From: Megalopta genalis
Taxonomy: Eukaryota; Arthropoda; Insecta; Hymenoptera; Halictidae
Assembly: GCF_051020955.1 (NCBI RefSeq)
Contig: NC_135015.1
Coordinates: 11,357,616-11,421,615, forward strand
Length of the DNA stretch: 64,000 bases
Direction of reading: 5' to 3'
Under the pieces are notes generated by a model. The model did no database searches and was not told where the DNA came from. It saw only the letters and a program-made list of their open reading frames with translations. Numbering within the stretch: the stretch's first letter is position 1; every line of letters begins with the position of its first letter. The position numbers and the translations under genes are program-made. Positions 1-12,247 of this stretch are shown here, one piece after another.

Positions 1-2329
1 TTGCCGGTTCTCTTACATGAACGCGTATCCGCGAAACTGCAGTGAAACGCAAGAAGTCACGCAACCAGGTGAATATTTTACACCGGTAGCAATAACAAGA
101 TAATATAATACGGGCATAATGCCCCGTAGATCCGTATCTACTAGAACTTGTAATATCGGCGGGTTAAAATTACCCGGTCTAAACTTCCTGTTAATTATCG
201 ATCGTCGAGGACAGTGTCTAGAGATATCAGCACGCCCGTGCAGCAGCTGTATCTGGTCCTCCAGAAATCGGTTCGATCGGACATTACGCGTCCGTTAACA
301 TGAACCACGCGACGATGCAGGCTTAATATATGATTTACGTCCCCGCTAAACCTCAAGCTCGTAGATCCTGAATACATAGACAAGAGATAGAACCGGATGA
401 AGGAGAACCAATGTTCCCTCGTCAACGCAATCTGACATACATTATGAAAACTATCTCCGGAACGCTAGCATAGTCGCTAGCTTAAGAACGAGTTGCGTTA
501 CCTATAGAATCAGAAAATGATATTCACGTATCTACTGTTGAGTCTTGGTTGGGTGCCGATTTTGGACGTAGCGAAGTAGAGCCAAGGACACTAACTAGTT
601 TATTAGAACGAAAGGACGATAGTAGTAACGCGAAGAAAAGAGCCCCGTGTGCTTGAGCGTCGACGATGTCCCTTCAGAGTCTGAAATTCAGACAAATGCA
701 TATCGCTACACTTTAACCACTTTCTTGGATTTACGCATTTGGTGAGATGCGGAAGAGCCATGCCTTTTATTTAGGACACGATGACAACAAATATAAACGA
801 CCTATCTAATTCTACTACGTTTACTTGCTTTATTTTTAATTTTTAAAAATTTAAAAATTTTCAATTGATTGCGTTGTATGGAACAGGCGTATTCATGAAT
901 AATACAAAATAAAGTAATATTGATATTATAACTACTGTTCTTTTATCCATTGTAAGTACATATAATATCATACTAATATCACATTTTAGTATTTTATGAC
1001 GAAAAATATAATCTTGTCGATAAAATGAAACTAACAAGAATAACAAAAGTTCTAAATAAAAATATCATAAAAATTAACGGCATAATAAGCAAAAAAGTTT
1101 GGGATATCCTTTATGCCGGATGCTGGATCCTTTAACTATAAACCTACATTATTCTGCGTACCCCGTTCATAAACTTGGTAACAACATCAAAAATTTGACT
1201 TGTTTAATTATTATGATTAAAAAAAGACTATCCGGTGCATAACAGTATTTCATAGAAGATTACGAGAAGAAAGAAAACACTTCCAAGCACAAATAATATA
1301 GTTGAAAAACAACTATAATTTTATTATAGAAAGATTCACAATTTTTATGATAATGGTAATATCCTATTCATGGTAGTTCTCCTCAACAATTTAATCACTA
1401 ACATCTACTATTTCGTGAAACTAATCTATTATACAAACAAAACAGAGACGAAGAAATATGAATGGAAATCGATGGAAACAGACGAGCAAAGAATAGATGA
1501 GAAAAAAGCAAACGCCGAGAGCGAAGAAATGTTTATATCTCGTAATAACTGTTCCACTGGTGTTATGTAAACAAACCAGTGCATGGTGTGCCTATTTTCA
1601 AGCAAGCTTCCGCTGGGAGTCTCATTAACCGCGATAAGGAAGAAGGAAGCATAGAAAGAGAGTATGATACGCGATCGAACACACGATTCAGATTCCGAAA
1701 CTATCGTCCTTTACGTTCCTTTCGCCTCGGTTGCATTATCTCCTTTTTGTATCTTTGTACGCCTTTCGCCGAGCGATTCCAAACGGGAAAAATAAAAATT
1801 GCAGCAATTACTACGCGAAGCTAAATGACCACGGCAAAAAGTCGAGACCGTGCAAAAGAGTGTAAAAAGAACAATGCAATGACTTTCAAACGCTCTCACT
1901 CATGACTGCCAGCTACGATCGTTTGACATCAGGCTTTAAGAATCTTATCCTGCGACGTAAAGCGAGGCAGCAGTGGATAGAGATCGACTTACATTAGTTG
2001 CACGATACGTTCCGATGATATAATCCAATTCCTTAATACTTTCGCTGCTAGGCTACTTTAACTTCCTCGGGCGCTGCGAGATCACGGATCATCAGGTTTT
2101 ACGCCTCCTGCACAAAAAGATATTCGATCAAACAAATCGATTGACCGTAAATAGATTACGGGTTTCTAAGAAACAGAAGTTTCTTTTGTGTCTTAAAGAT
2201 TGCAAGAAATTGTCTTTGTGATATAGCAGTGATCTTGAATTTTTCTAGCGTTTTTACTATTTCGTCAGAACTACATAAAATCCGCATGTCTGACTAGACA
2301 AAACAGTAAATTATTTTATATTTGGTGAA
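1..2329. other. gene-less stretch
   Basis: No coding region is supported here. Short open frames occur on both strands but none shows a recognisable domain, conserved motif or splice context. The DNA alternates between AT-rich runs (about 780-1450) and more mixed sequence with many CG dinucleotides (about 1-700 and 1590-2110). Confidence 0.6.
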
Positions 2330-3271
2330 CGGACAAATAGGGTTACCTTGAAATCACCAACAATTATTTCACCGATAATGTTTTCATCGACACGATTTCA
2401 GCGACACCGTATTTCACCGGCATTGTTTATAAATCGACACGTTAAAATTACCGACAAATGTCTCCGTCACTGCAAATGTTATTATCGACAATTAGAACTT
2501 TTGACAGTACACCAAGTATACGTTTGAACATCGTATCGTACACGCTTATTGTTAGTGCTATGTTTTACATATTATTTACGGTAAAAGAAATGGATTTATC
2601 AATGGAAGGTTACGGTACTCAGAATAAAGTGCAACTGTTATAAATAGCGCTGCACATTCAGATTCTTTTTCAACAACTCTTACGAAAGGCTTTCCATTCA
2701 AAGTATTCAACATTTCGTCGAACAAATTAAGTCCGTCAATATTTTTTGGTTCTGCAGATTTATTTTTTCGCCGTTTATATAACACTTGCTGTTTCAAAGC
2801 AGAATTACTCGGAAATTGTGGTTGAATAATTCTCTCTGCCTCTACAGTTGCATTTCTGACAATCTTGCATGGTCTCCTGTCAGTAGCTGCAGCCAGTTCA
2901 TTTATTTTATTGCAAACTGTAATAATTTAAGGACGTGCTGCCTCTTATGCGTGATTATGTATTCATGAGAACGAATAATGTGTTTTCCATTTACAAATTC
3001 TTCTTCCTTTGTGCTCACAACTGTGCCAACTTTTGCCACTTTTTTCACACACCCAGTAGAACACAGATTGTTTATATTTCTGAATTTCTTGTACACGAAG
3101 TGTCGATGATAGCATTTGCGGTGTAACGAGGGTCGACGTAAACATTTGTCGATGATTTCAACGTGACGGTATATAAACAATGTTGGTGAAATGCGGTGTC
3201 GCTGCAATCGTGTCGATGAAAACATTGTCGGCGAAATAATTGTTGGTGATTTCAAGGTAACCCGGACAAAT
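2330..3271. mobile_element. Mutator-like element with long terminal inverted repeats (decayed, non-autonomous)
   Basis: The two ends are inverted copies of each other over roughly 170 bases. The left arm starts at 2340 with GGGTTACCTTGAAATCACC, and the right arm, ending at 3263, reads the same on the other strand. Both arms carry repeated CGACA/CACCG blocks. The element is flanked by ggacaaat at 2331-2338 and 3264-3271, which fits a target duplication of 8-9 bases. Long arms plus a 9-base duplication is the usual picture for Mutator-like (MULE) transposons. The minus strand between the arms keeps two overlapping, frame-shifted open stretches (3345-2902 and about 2905-2576). They include a CVKK...HEY...H run followed by INELAAATDRRPCKIV, which resembles the end of a FLYWCH-type N-terminal region of MULE proteins. 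No catalytic core is left, so the copy cannot be autonomous. Confidence 0.65.
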
Positions 3272-3559
3272 GTTACCATTATTTTGTTAATCTTTTTCGG
3301 GAATATCCTTAACACTATCATGTCGGTGAAAATTACCGGTCTCACAACATTTTATTTTCAAATTGATGAAATTATGTGAAAACTCCTTCTCAATAATCAA
3401 TTGAATAAATTCTTTTCATCAATCTTATATCGTAACAAAAATGGCGAGAAGTCTAAATAAAATTCTTATGAAGCAACAGTCACTTTTAGATTTGGGTAAG
3501 TTTAGTATTCATTTATCCATCACATTTGTCTGATACACGCACAATAGCAATACTCATTC

Positions 3560-3808
3560 TTAACACGTTCCGTGCCACGTGTACCATCGATGGTACACGC
3601 TTGCATGTTTACTTAGTGAACTGAACAAATTGTTTACAAGAAATTTAGAACCGAAGAATCAATTTCCACCGCAAGAATGGGCGTTGATAAGTTTTTGTTA
3701 CGTTGTTATGTGTACGAGAATTAATAATTGCACGTAATACATCAAGTTTTAGTAAAATATCAAAGTGTGAAGATTCGAGTAAAAAAAGCTCGGCACGGAA
3801 CGTGTTAA
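3560..3808. mobile_element. TTAA-flanked MITE, copy 1 (piggyBac-like)
   Basis: This 249-bp unit begins TTAACACGTTCCGTGCC and ends with the inverted form GGCACGGAACGTGTTAA. The terminal TTAA at both ends is the target site preferred by piggyBac-type transposases. It has no coding capacity. By eye, every base matches the copy at 26329-26577, so both moved recently or were homogenised. Near the left end is a perfect 20-base palindrome (GTGTACCATCGATGGTACAC). Mobilisation would need a transposase encoded elsewhere. Confidence 0.85.
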
Positions 3809-6800
3809 TCTGCGTCTGAATCATTCTTTCAACAGTCATGTTCATGATCTTGATCGAATATCGTCTGCCAGGTATGTATAGCGTATTGCATAGTTTACAC
3901 CATTCCTGCATCGCCGATGTTCTTGTTACCTCTTTGATTGGCTCACAGGATGCCGCGTATCAAAGAAACCTTGACCTTAAAGAGCCTCGGCACTGTTAGA
4001 CTAATCAAACCCAAATGCATCGACAATACGTCAAACGCAGAACCCCTATTTTCATAACAAAGCTTGCTAGCATAGACCAATCCCGTTGCAGGGACAGTCT
4101 TCGTCACAAGGAAACCTTGATCCTTAGATCTCGCTAACGTTGAACTAACCGAACTCGCATGCGTTAACGGCATATCATCGGTTTCCTATTTTCCTAACTG
4201 TAGGCAGCTGACTGGCATAATCAAGAACAGTTCCGTATTACCAATACCGCTTTCGTCTCGTTGCCTAAATGCTTCGGTACAAGGAAGTTTCAACTCTAGA
4301 ACGCACCAGAACAAAACGAATTGAATCCCCATAAACTGCTGAAGCCTCTGGTTAAATGATTTCTCATTTTGATCTTTGAACGGTTACGTTTCATAATCTT
4401 ATTTATTACTGTACCATAATAACTAAATTGCGGATGTTGTGCACGATAAATCTGCAAAATGCATTCGAAAAATGTGCAAAATATGCACGATATTAAGCAT
4501 ATACTACATTAAGTGTTAAGTCTAATATTAATCAAGAAACGTTTTATAGTTATTTTGATGTATTATAGTATTTTAAATATTATACTATATTACAAGCATT
4601 TTTTCTAAATTCGATGGCGTTAGTTGATGGTTTGCTGTGATGTCTATTCAGCATAATATTGATATATGTATAATTGCTACGAACACTATCCAGTTATAAT
4701 AGAAATGCTGACTGCTACCAACACACTATCTGATTATAATATGAATTCCTACTAATAGACTAAATTAATCTGATTACGTTGGATGATTCAGGTGAGCATA
4801 ATATATGCATGTGCACGACAAGTAATATATCGCGTACGTTCATAAACATACATTTACAAAATATGAAAAATAAAAAATACGTTTTTGGAATCACCTGATC
4901 ATGACTTCAATTTCTATGCAGGTCTAATAATAACTTTCCATTCTCCTTTGCAATTAGAAACCACGTAATTGCAATCCCCTGGAAGTACAGAAGATAGTGT
5001 TTTCCCGAGCTCTTATGAGATCAGAATGATCGAGGGAATCATTCGAGACATAGATATCGCTTGACATCGAGCAAAACACATCCCTGTCGTCGGTATCTTG
5101 TAAGCTCCGTCAAAGTCAGATTACGTTTCTGCTGGTTTGTACGATCATTTCTGCTGTCGTGGCGCGAAATTGCCGGATCGCGGCGGTCGGAGTCGCAACG
5201 ATGGTGGGATTACATATCTCGCGGTCTTGCTTCACTCGAATCGATCAGAATTATGCGAGCAACGACGATGTTTATTGAAGTAGACCGGAACGAGTACGTT
5301 AACGTGAATAATGCCACGTAAGAAAGTTACGGAAACGTTGCGAACGTTACGGCGGCAAAAGTCGTCCGAAAAAAGATGTATGGAAGCTGATCTTAATGAT
5401 AGAACCGACCACGTGTTGTCGGAGTCGTTTTAGGGACGCCGTTCAATTTGAAGGAACATTTGCACGGTGAATCGATTCACGTAAATTGGCGCTTTCACCT
5501 CTCGTGAAAGATTTGAAACGGACAATGTAAATTTCGCAACGATGTGCGCACACGTCCACGGAAAGGATTCTTTCTGCAATAGGAGATAGCGTAACGCGTT
5601 AATACTGATCCTAACGAGCACTAAAATCAATTGCAAGTAATTCTATTAGAACGACGAGATTGAATTTATTAAAATATTTCACAATTTTTATTAGACGACA
5701 CTTTATAAATTGAATAATTTCAAAATAAAAAAATGCAAAACCGGCCGAAATGACCGTTACGGTAGGTTTAGTGTCAACATCTTACCTACCGCGAATTTTC
5801 TCTAATAGAAATCTTAAAATCGAAGAAATGATTACTCAAAAGAAAATTATCGGGTTCCTTTTAGACATAGTTCAGTAATTGAAAAGTCTATTAATACGCT
5901 TCCGGTAAGAGTAATATTGCCGCCAGGTTTTACACAGTGAAAAGTGGTTATCCTTCTTTTTATTAACTGCTTGCCATACCATTTCCATCGAAGTCATTAA
6001 CAGAAATGTATTCCGACTTAAAAGCGAATGAAATAATTTATCGGGTTATTACTAGAAATCGCCATCGCGAGCCATACTGTCAAAATACTTTTACGGTCGC
6101 TTCCAACAACCGCAGGAGTTCTATAAAATTAGCGTAATTCATTGCATAAATTAAAAATTGGAAAGTCAAGATGAACGTATCTATTTATACTACACCGTAC
6201 GATGAACTTCGTCAACTTTCTTTCGCTCGTCAGGACGCGATCAAATTTAGTATCGCGAGTACATTAAAATTCACTTTCAAGTAATTCCGACCAACATTCC
6301 TGCGAGACGGTGCATTCGTGGCGCCGAAGAAGAGTAACGGGGCACAGCTGCCGAAGAAAAGTTGCCTGACCTTTACCCTGTTTTCGCAACGCGCGGGACA
6401 CAGCCTGGTGCCCACGTTCGGCCGCAGTTTCTCTGTTCACGTAAGACAGTTTCTGGTTAACCGTGCATCGAGAAATCGGTCCTCGACGCGCCGGCAAGAA
6501 GCGCGCGGTTAACGAACCGTGCGGCTGAATCCAGGCGTTTAAACCGCCGGATGTTGGCAGCGACGCGACGGTGGCGTCGGTAAAATGACGGGACGTCGCG
6601 ACGCGTGTCTCATCCGCTGCGGAAACCACCCACGCGTTTATTCTGCACCTCGTCTCGCGACACCGTCGGAGAAAGTAAAAGCGCGTCGAAGGGAGACCGA
6701 ATCCAGTCTGCACGTGGAAATTTGATGCGCCGAACGATATCGAGTACGATCATTGTTCACGACTGTACTCGGAACGGTCTGCACTATTTCGTAATTCGGT

Positions 6801-8601
6801 CGTAATTGACGAAATAATCGGCGCGTATCCGCCGCTAATTAATAGCACTCGACGATTCTACAACGTACTCTGTTTACCGATCGTAAACACACAGGTATAG
6901 TTGTTATCCCGTGCAATATAATACGTTTTAGAAGTTACATCAACGAGCCTCGATAAATACGATGCTGTTCATTAAGAGAGTTTTAATGGCCAGGATGTGA
7001 CTGCGAGCAACCAGCAACCGACAGAGGGAAACGATACTGTAACGAATTTATGTTGCAGTTTATTATTTCATCGAATACTGTTCGAGAGGTTGACTTATTT
7101 TTTTTTTCAGCAGAGAACCGGTTTGTACGACGTAACAGGAAACGGTGTATATATTTCATTCGCTCACAATTAATTCGAGAATAAAGTTCCATTTCTCCGA
7201 GCCCCTTGAGAATGTTCAATGTTTCTATTCGCGCGGAATATCGGAAGAGTGGCAGATCGAGCGGAAATCTAACCGCGTTCGAGAGAAATTGCAATCATTC
7301 TTCGTTACGTGTGGCAGGAACACCTAACAAGTATAAACGACCTGGAAGCAAAAAATGCCGGGGTACGGAATTATAACTCAATTTGCAACGCACATGCCGG
7401 GGCTTTATTTTCCATAGCAAGACGCGTCGAAGAGGATACGGCGAACGGCATTTCCTTTCTCCTAATCACGCGCATTAACCACGTCAAACCGTTTCCACCA
7501 ATTACACATACAATTCGAGACATATTCGCCGTCGTACGGAACTAGATTTCCAACTAAACAATCCTAGGTAGTCGTTTCTAACTGCGATGTGGAACCATAA
7601 AAAGAAGCGGAAGGAAGACAATCTCTTCTATCGTACCTCTTGTCGCCAACCGATACTTCCCTATCTATTCTATCGGTATCATTTCATGTTTTCGCACGTA
7701 TCACGCGTGTTTTTGAACGTTGCCGTGCGAACCGATAAAGTCTCATGATTGTTATTGGTAGACTGCGGATCTTTATGCAAAATAAAAGTTGCCTACCTAG
7801 ATTGCAACAAACTAAAGTAAAATAGTAGTTGATTTTCCTTCTTCATATGTCGAATAGATTGAGAATAATGTAACAGTATTCTTGAAATCTTATAACCATT
7901 CCACTGTCTTGTGTTCCATGTACACGTTTTTCTCATATAAAATCCGTAGTCTACTTATAAAGTATATTAGTTTCGGTTCTTCGGTATTGGTTCTCTAACT
8001 GTTGCTTTTCGATTCTGAGTGGTAAACACAGCTTGTCGGTAATAGAAAGTATTATAAACGTGTAATCATATCGCGCGCATATTTTCGACTTAAAAATAGA
8101 ATCGATGCTTTTAATAACTAAAGGAAATACAATGTATTTGTCACGTAAAATCAAACTATAACCGAAACGCATGTTCGATACCCAAATCTAAAAATTATCA
8201 TTTCTATCGAATCGAAACTGTAAGCCGGAATCGATACATCTCATAACTAGATCTGCGGATTTTTATGCATTCATGGCATAACCATCTAAATTGTTTGAAA
8301 GCAAGAAAACGCATAAATTAACGGTACCGAATAGCATTTTTATGTTCCCTATGTTCCCTTTCCAGTTCGAAAAGACACTTTAGTACAGAATTTTATAAAA
8401 ATAACGCCTGCAAAGGAGAATTTGCATAACAAACCGTTGTTCACTTGCAACGGTTAGAAGTTTTCGAACGGAGAAGTTTCCGGTTCTGGCAGAAACGAAA
8501 TCTAACGGTACGAGACGGTTATTTTTCGGAACCTTGATCTCGAGATCGCCAAGAAATCATGTCGAACGCAGAATGTACAAATACCACTTAATAATTTAAT
8601 A
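3809..8601. other. gene-less stretch with a possible decayed TTAA element
   Basis: No gene is supported. A GC-rich patch lies around 6300-6730 and holds overlapping long frames on both strands with no recognisable protein. At 5599-5786 the ends (ttaatactgatcctaac and, inverted, ggtaggtttagtgtcaa) look like a decayed relative of the TTAA MITE at 53625-53839. Two copies of a TGCGGATNTTTATGCA motif lie at 7764-7779 and 8254-8269. Confidence 0.5.
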
Positions 8602-8607
8602 TTTATT
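8602..8607 (-). terminator. polyadenylation signal of the 8685-9970 gene
   Basis: TTTATT on the plus strand reads AATAAA on the minus strand, 78 bases past the stop codon at 8685. Confidence 0.6.
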
Positions 8608-8684
8608 TTCCATAAAAAAATATATCATTATATACAAAATGATTGTGTATGGACGAGAGTCCACATTGACGAGATTGATCCTAA

Positions 8685-9970
8685 TTAATGGCCGAAGGAC
8701 AGTCCGTGTCCACCGCCAAATCCGCCACCGCCGTGTCCGCCGCCGAATCCGCCACCGAAACCACCGCCGCCGCCGCCGCCGCCGCCTCCGTGACCACTGC
8801 TAACATAAACTGGGACGGACTCCTTGATTAAGACGGGGACCTTGACTGGGTAGGGAACTTCCTTCTCGATCGTTACCGGTATCTTTACCGGCACGCTGAC
8901 CGGGTACGGGACCGACACGGGCACTTTGACCGGCACACTGTACGGCACTGGGACTGGTTTCTCCACTGGCACGGGGATCGTTTTCTCTACGGGGACTGGG
9001 TAAGGTTTCGGTACGTGCACCGGTATCGGACGCTCCACGGGGATCTTGACCGGGACCGGGTACGGTACGGGTATGTTCTTCTCGACCGGGTACGGCGCCG
9101 GGACGCGAACTTGCTTCTCCTGGTGGATCGTGATGCCAGTGATCCTGCCGCCATCGCCGCCGCCTCCGCCGCCACCACCGCCGCCGAATCCTCCGCCGAA
9201 TCCTCCACCGAATCCTCCGCCGAGTCCTCCGCCGAGTCCTCCTCCCAAACCGTGTCCGCCTCCGAGACTCAATCCTCCGCCGCCGCTGCCGCCGAGACTC
9301 GATCCGTGGAAGCCTCCGAAGTCATCGCCTCCTAAACTCAACTCCAAGCCTCGTTTGCTCTTCTCTTTCGTCTGAGTAACTGACTTGGCGTTGGACTCCT
9401 TCGTCTCTCCGGCCAGGGTCGACGTCGCCACAAGGGCAAGAATTAAAAGCTTCTGAAGAGAAAAATGCTGTTAAAACCGAGAGGCCCACGAATACCGTGT
9501 CCTAACATTGTCGTAGCTAGCCGGACTTGTTTAGCTTCGAAAGAGACACCCGAGGCATACCGGTTGCCACCCCACGATTGGATGACCTAGGTGCAAATTT
9601 TGACAATTGAGACAATGCGTTAAGCAGAATTTCGGAAGCTAGGTCTTCGATTTACCCCGTGCTAACGTGAGACCGATATACATTGGTCTCCCCTTCGAAA
9701 ATCAGGCAACGATATAAGCGACCCGGAAAAATGTCGCAGCGAAGGGCAGCGATAGAAGTGAAAATTTCGGGGAACAGCGAGTGCAACGTTCCACGCAGCG
9801 TAAGATCGTGGAACGAATCTTCCACCCCTGGCGAGGCAAAATCGAAAGAACCGAGTTTACAGCCGAACTTTCTCCGGCGGCTTACGTAATCCGCATCGGA
9901 AAAGAAATATGTTCTAGTCGTGCGTGTGTGTTCGGCTGGAGGGACGCGAGCTCACCTGCGGAGTGCTCAT
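8685..9970 (-). CDS. secreted glycine-rich, Val-Pro repeat protein (cuticle type), paralogue A
   Basis: There are two exons: 9956-9970 (MSTPQ) and 8685-9452, joined over a GTGAGC...CAG intron in phase 0, giving about 260 residues. The start fits a TATA box and initiator just upstream and gives a signal peptide (KLLILALVATSTLAG). Order along the protein: signal peptide; short polar stretch; a dibasic KR followed by GLELSLGG; a long glycine-rich block; a middle block of repeated VPVK/YPV/PVEK units; a second Gly/His block ending FGGGHGLSFGH. Low-complexity secreted proteins of this make-up are typical of insect cuticle or other extracellular matrix. The layout, intron position and the KRGLELSLGG junction are shared with the gene at 21669-22657. 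The Drosophila Vajk family is a possible relative, but this was not testable here. No enzyme function is suggested. Codon use is strongly GC-rich compared with the flanks. Confidence 0.85.
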
Positions 9971-9990
9971 GGTTTCGTTCGAAGGTGCAC

Positions 9991-10028
9991 ACTGAAGTTA
10001 CATCGCGCCAATCACTGGCATATATACC
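9991..10028 (-). promoter_or_regulatory. core promoter of paralogue A
   Basis: On the minus strand a TATATA box (10021-10026) lies about 30 bases upstream of an arthropod-type initiator TCAGT (9991-9995), which in turn lies about 20 bases before the ATG at 9970. The same TATA plus TCAGT arrangement precedes the paralogue at 21669. Confidence 0.65.
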
Positions 10029-10497
10029 GGCACTTTCGCCGTGGCCAGTGGCCCACTCCCCGGAAAATACTACTCGTCCGCCGGCATTAAAGTGGACCGA
10101 TTGTGCTACCTCACCGTGGCGAAGGCGTTAAGCCGTTTTCCCACGGGCCCACCGTACGGCTACCACCCGTCGTCCGATCACTACCGGATCCCCGGATCCG
10201 CGTGCGTAACGCTTCCACGCGTTCCAGCTGTTTCGCGATTCGCTCGGGCCCCTTTCAGCCGATGATCGAGGAGGCGCGGCGATCCAGCGTGCAACGATCC
10301 CGCGGAGGCCGGTTCCTCATCGGCGTTTCTTTTTCTTTCACTTCGGAAGGAACGACGGGCACGCTCGGCTCCGATACCGACGCGCACTCCAACCTCGTAA
10401 AATTGTACCGGACACAATTCCGATCCTGGCCTCTTACACAATCAGCCTCTCGAAGTCCCGGTAATGTTTATCTGCTCTCTCTCTCTCTCTCTCTCTC

Positions 10498-10546
<49 letters not shown>

Positions 10547-12052
10547 ATTCCTCTTTCTTCGCGGTAAGGAAGAAATTTCGTATCGCCGCCGCCGCTGCTA
10601 AGAGGAAGCGGTTCTCTCCTTGCATTGTTGTTCCTGTTTGCAGGTTTACAATCTTTTGCCACGCTCGCGGTTGTTATGGTCATTATACAGACGTTCGATG
10701 TGCGAGGTGTAACGTAACGAGTAGCCTGCGGATTTTATGCTTTTATGACAAATATAGGAAGAAGAAATGTAGAAACAGGTTGGGAACATTTAAGCACACT
10801 AAGGACTCCCTTATGCGACGATTTAAGATCTTTAGGATTTTTAACCTCCCCGAATGATCGAAGAAGGAAAGATATTTCTACGTCGCTACTGCGTCTTGCA
10901 ATCGATTCGACTTTTACTTTGCAATTCTTTATCTGTAACAACATCCTCCATTGTTGTCAATTTACAGGGGAAACCTGTAAACCTGTTGTTCGTGGAGTAG
11001 AGAATAACGCTTTGAATGAAATGTAAAATAATAATCCTAATGTGACATTGGAAATATGTATTTACTTAATTATTGGCCCTAGGACGCTTAAAATATTAGA
11101 AGATTTTAAGTCTGCAAGGGAGGATCATTCTGTATCCATATTTGTTTATACAGTGCTGTTAAATGGTACACTTAAGGTACCTATTAATGCAAAAATAAAA
11201 TATAAAAAATGTATAAAAGAACATTGTTAGAACAAAACAACATGCTTAAAATTTTGTGGATATTTTCTGACCCTCCCATAAGAACGCTAGGTTTAATTTA
11301 ACCAATTGTATTCTATTTATAGTCTCACATTTTAAACAGATAAATCAGAATGTTCGTTGCAACATAACTGTAGAGAAATGAAAATGTTGATGTTACGTAA
11401 AATAGAAAATGAGTGTATAAATAAATATTCGCTTGCTCTAATGTTCGCAAATTGATCATTGCCATAAGTCTAATTATAATTATGTTCTCCGATCTATATG
11501 ACGCTTTCATATATAACACTTGATAATTGAATTCTATATTGCGAAAGAAATTAATGGCAACCAACCCGGAAGGTTAACGATAAACAATAATTATGGACAG
11601 TAAATTTTCATTAAGCGTTCCTATTAGAAATTTACGCGGGTATAACTTCCTCTGTACGAAGACACATCGTACCTCGAATGGGGAGTTTAATAGCGTAACC
11701 AAATTAAACGTAATCGTACATAAACTGGCTGTATCTATTAACTTATTTTAACGACCCGTCAATCAGAAGAGCTATACCCAATCATAATTGATTATTCAAA
11801 TTTCATTTGCATTGTGTCTGATATAATTTGCAGCACATTTAGATATAATTGCGCTAGCAATTGCTCCTTGCCTTGTTTCATTCGTTTATGTTGATCAATT
11901 CTTTATCAATTCGCAATAGATACTACTAACAAAAGTCCGGTACGATAATAATTCTGACAAAGTAGAATATAGATTTCATTCTGATATCTTCTCGTATGAA
12001 ACGTTTATTGAAGTAGTAAACTGCCATTTAATTTTCAGTCATGAAACAGTCA
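10029..12052. other. gene-less stretch upstream of paralogue A
   Basis: GC-rich to about 10,630, then AT-rich. It holds a CT microsatellite (10475-10541) and a TGCGGATTTTATGC motif (10727-10740). A 93-codon open frame at 10745-11026 has no recognisable domain. Confidence 0.5.
10475..10541. repeat. CT microsatellite
   Basis: An almost pure CT dinucleotide run of about 67 bases with one CCCTTT interruption. It generates artefactual Ser/Leu and Arg/Glu frames on either strand. Confidence 0.95.
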
Positions 12053-12247
12053 TTAACACGTTCACTGGCGCACCTCCACCCGGAAAAGTCCCACAAAATC
12101 AGAATAATGTAGCAAATAAAACCGTGCCCGCAATATCAAGATTTATCACTGTGATTATTCTTTTAACACTTCCAAATCCCAGTCCCCACATTATAATAAA
12201 ACATAATTTGTAACAGACATAACCGACGTGCCAATCAACGGGTTTAA
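12053..12247. mobile_element. decayed TTAA-flanked MITE candidate
   Basis: The left end reads TTAACACGTTCACTGGCGC. The right end, read on the opposite strand, gives TTAAACCCGTTGATTGGCAC, so CGTT.A.TGGC is shared between the two ends in inverted orientation. Both ends carry TTAA. The unit is 195 bp and non-coding. The outer bases resemble the fresh 249-bp family at 3560 and 26329 but the inside differs. Arm identity is low, so this is a suggestion only. Confidence 0.4.

Noticed and set aside
6264..6713. 149-codon minus-strand frame
   Set aside because: It lies in a GC-rich patch with an overlapping plus-strand frame and no recognisable motif.
9015..9375. Ser/Ala-rich and Pro-rich frames opposite paralogue A
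   Set aside because: They are antisense shadows of the glycine-rich repeat coding sequence.
10475..10541. Repeat run considered as a CRISPR-like or structured array
   Set aside because: It is a plain CT microsatellite in animal DNA with no spacers.
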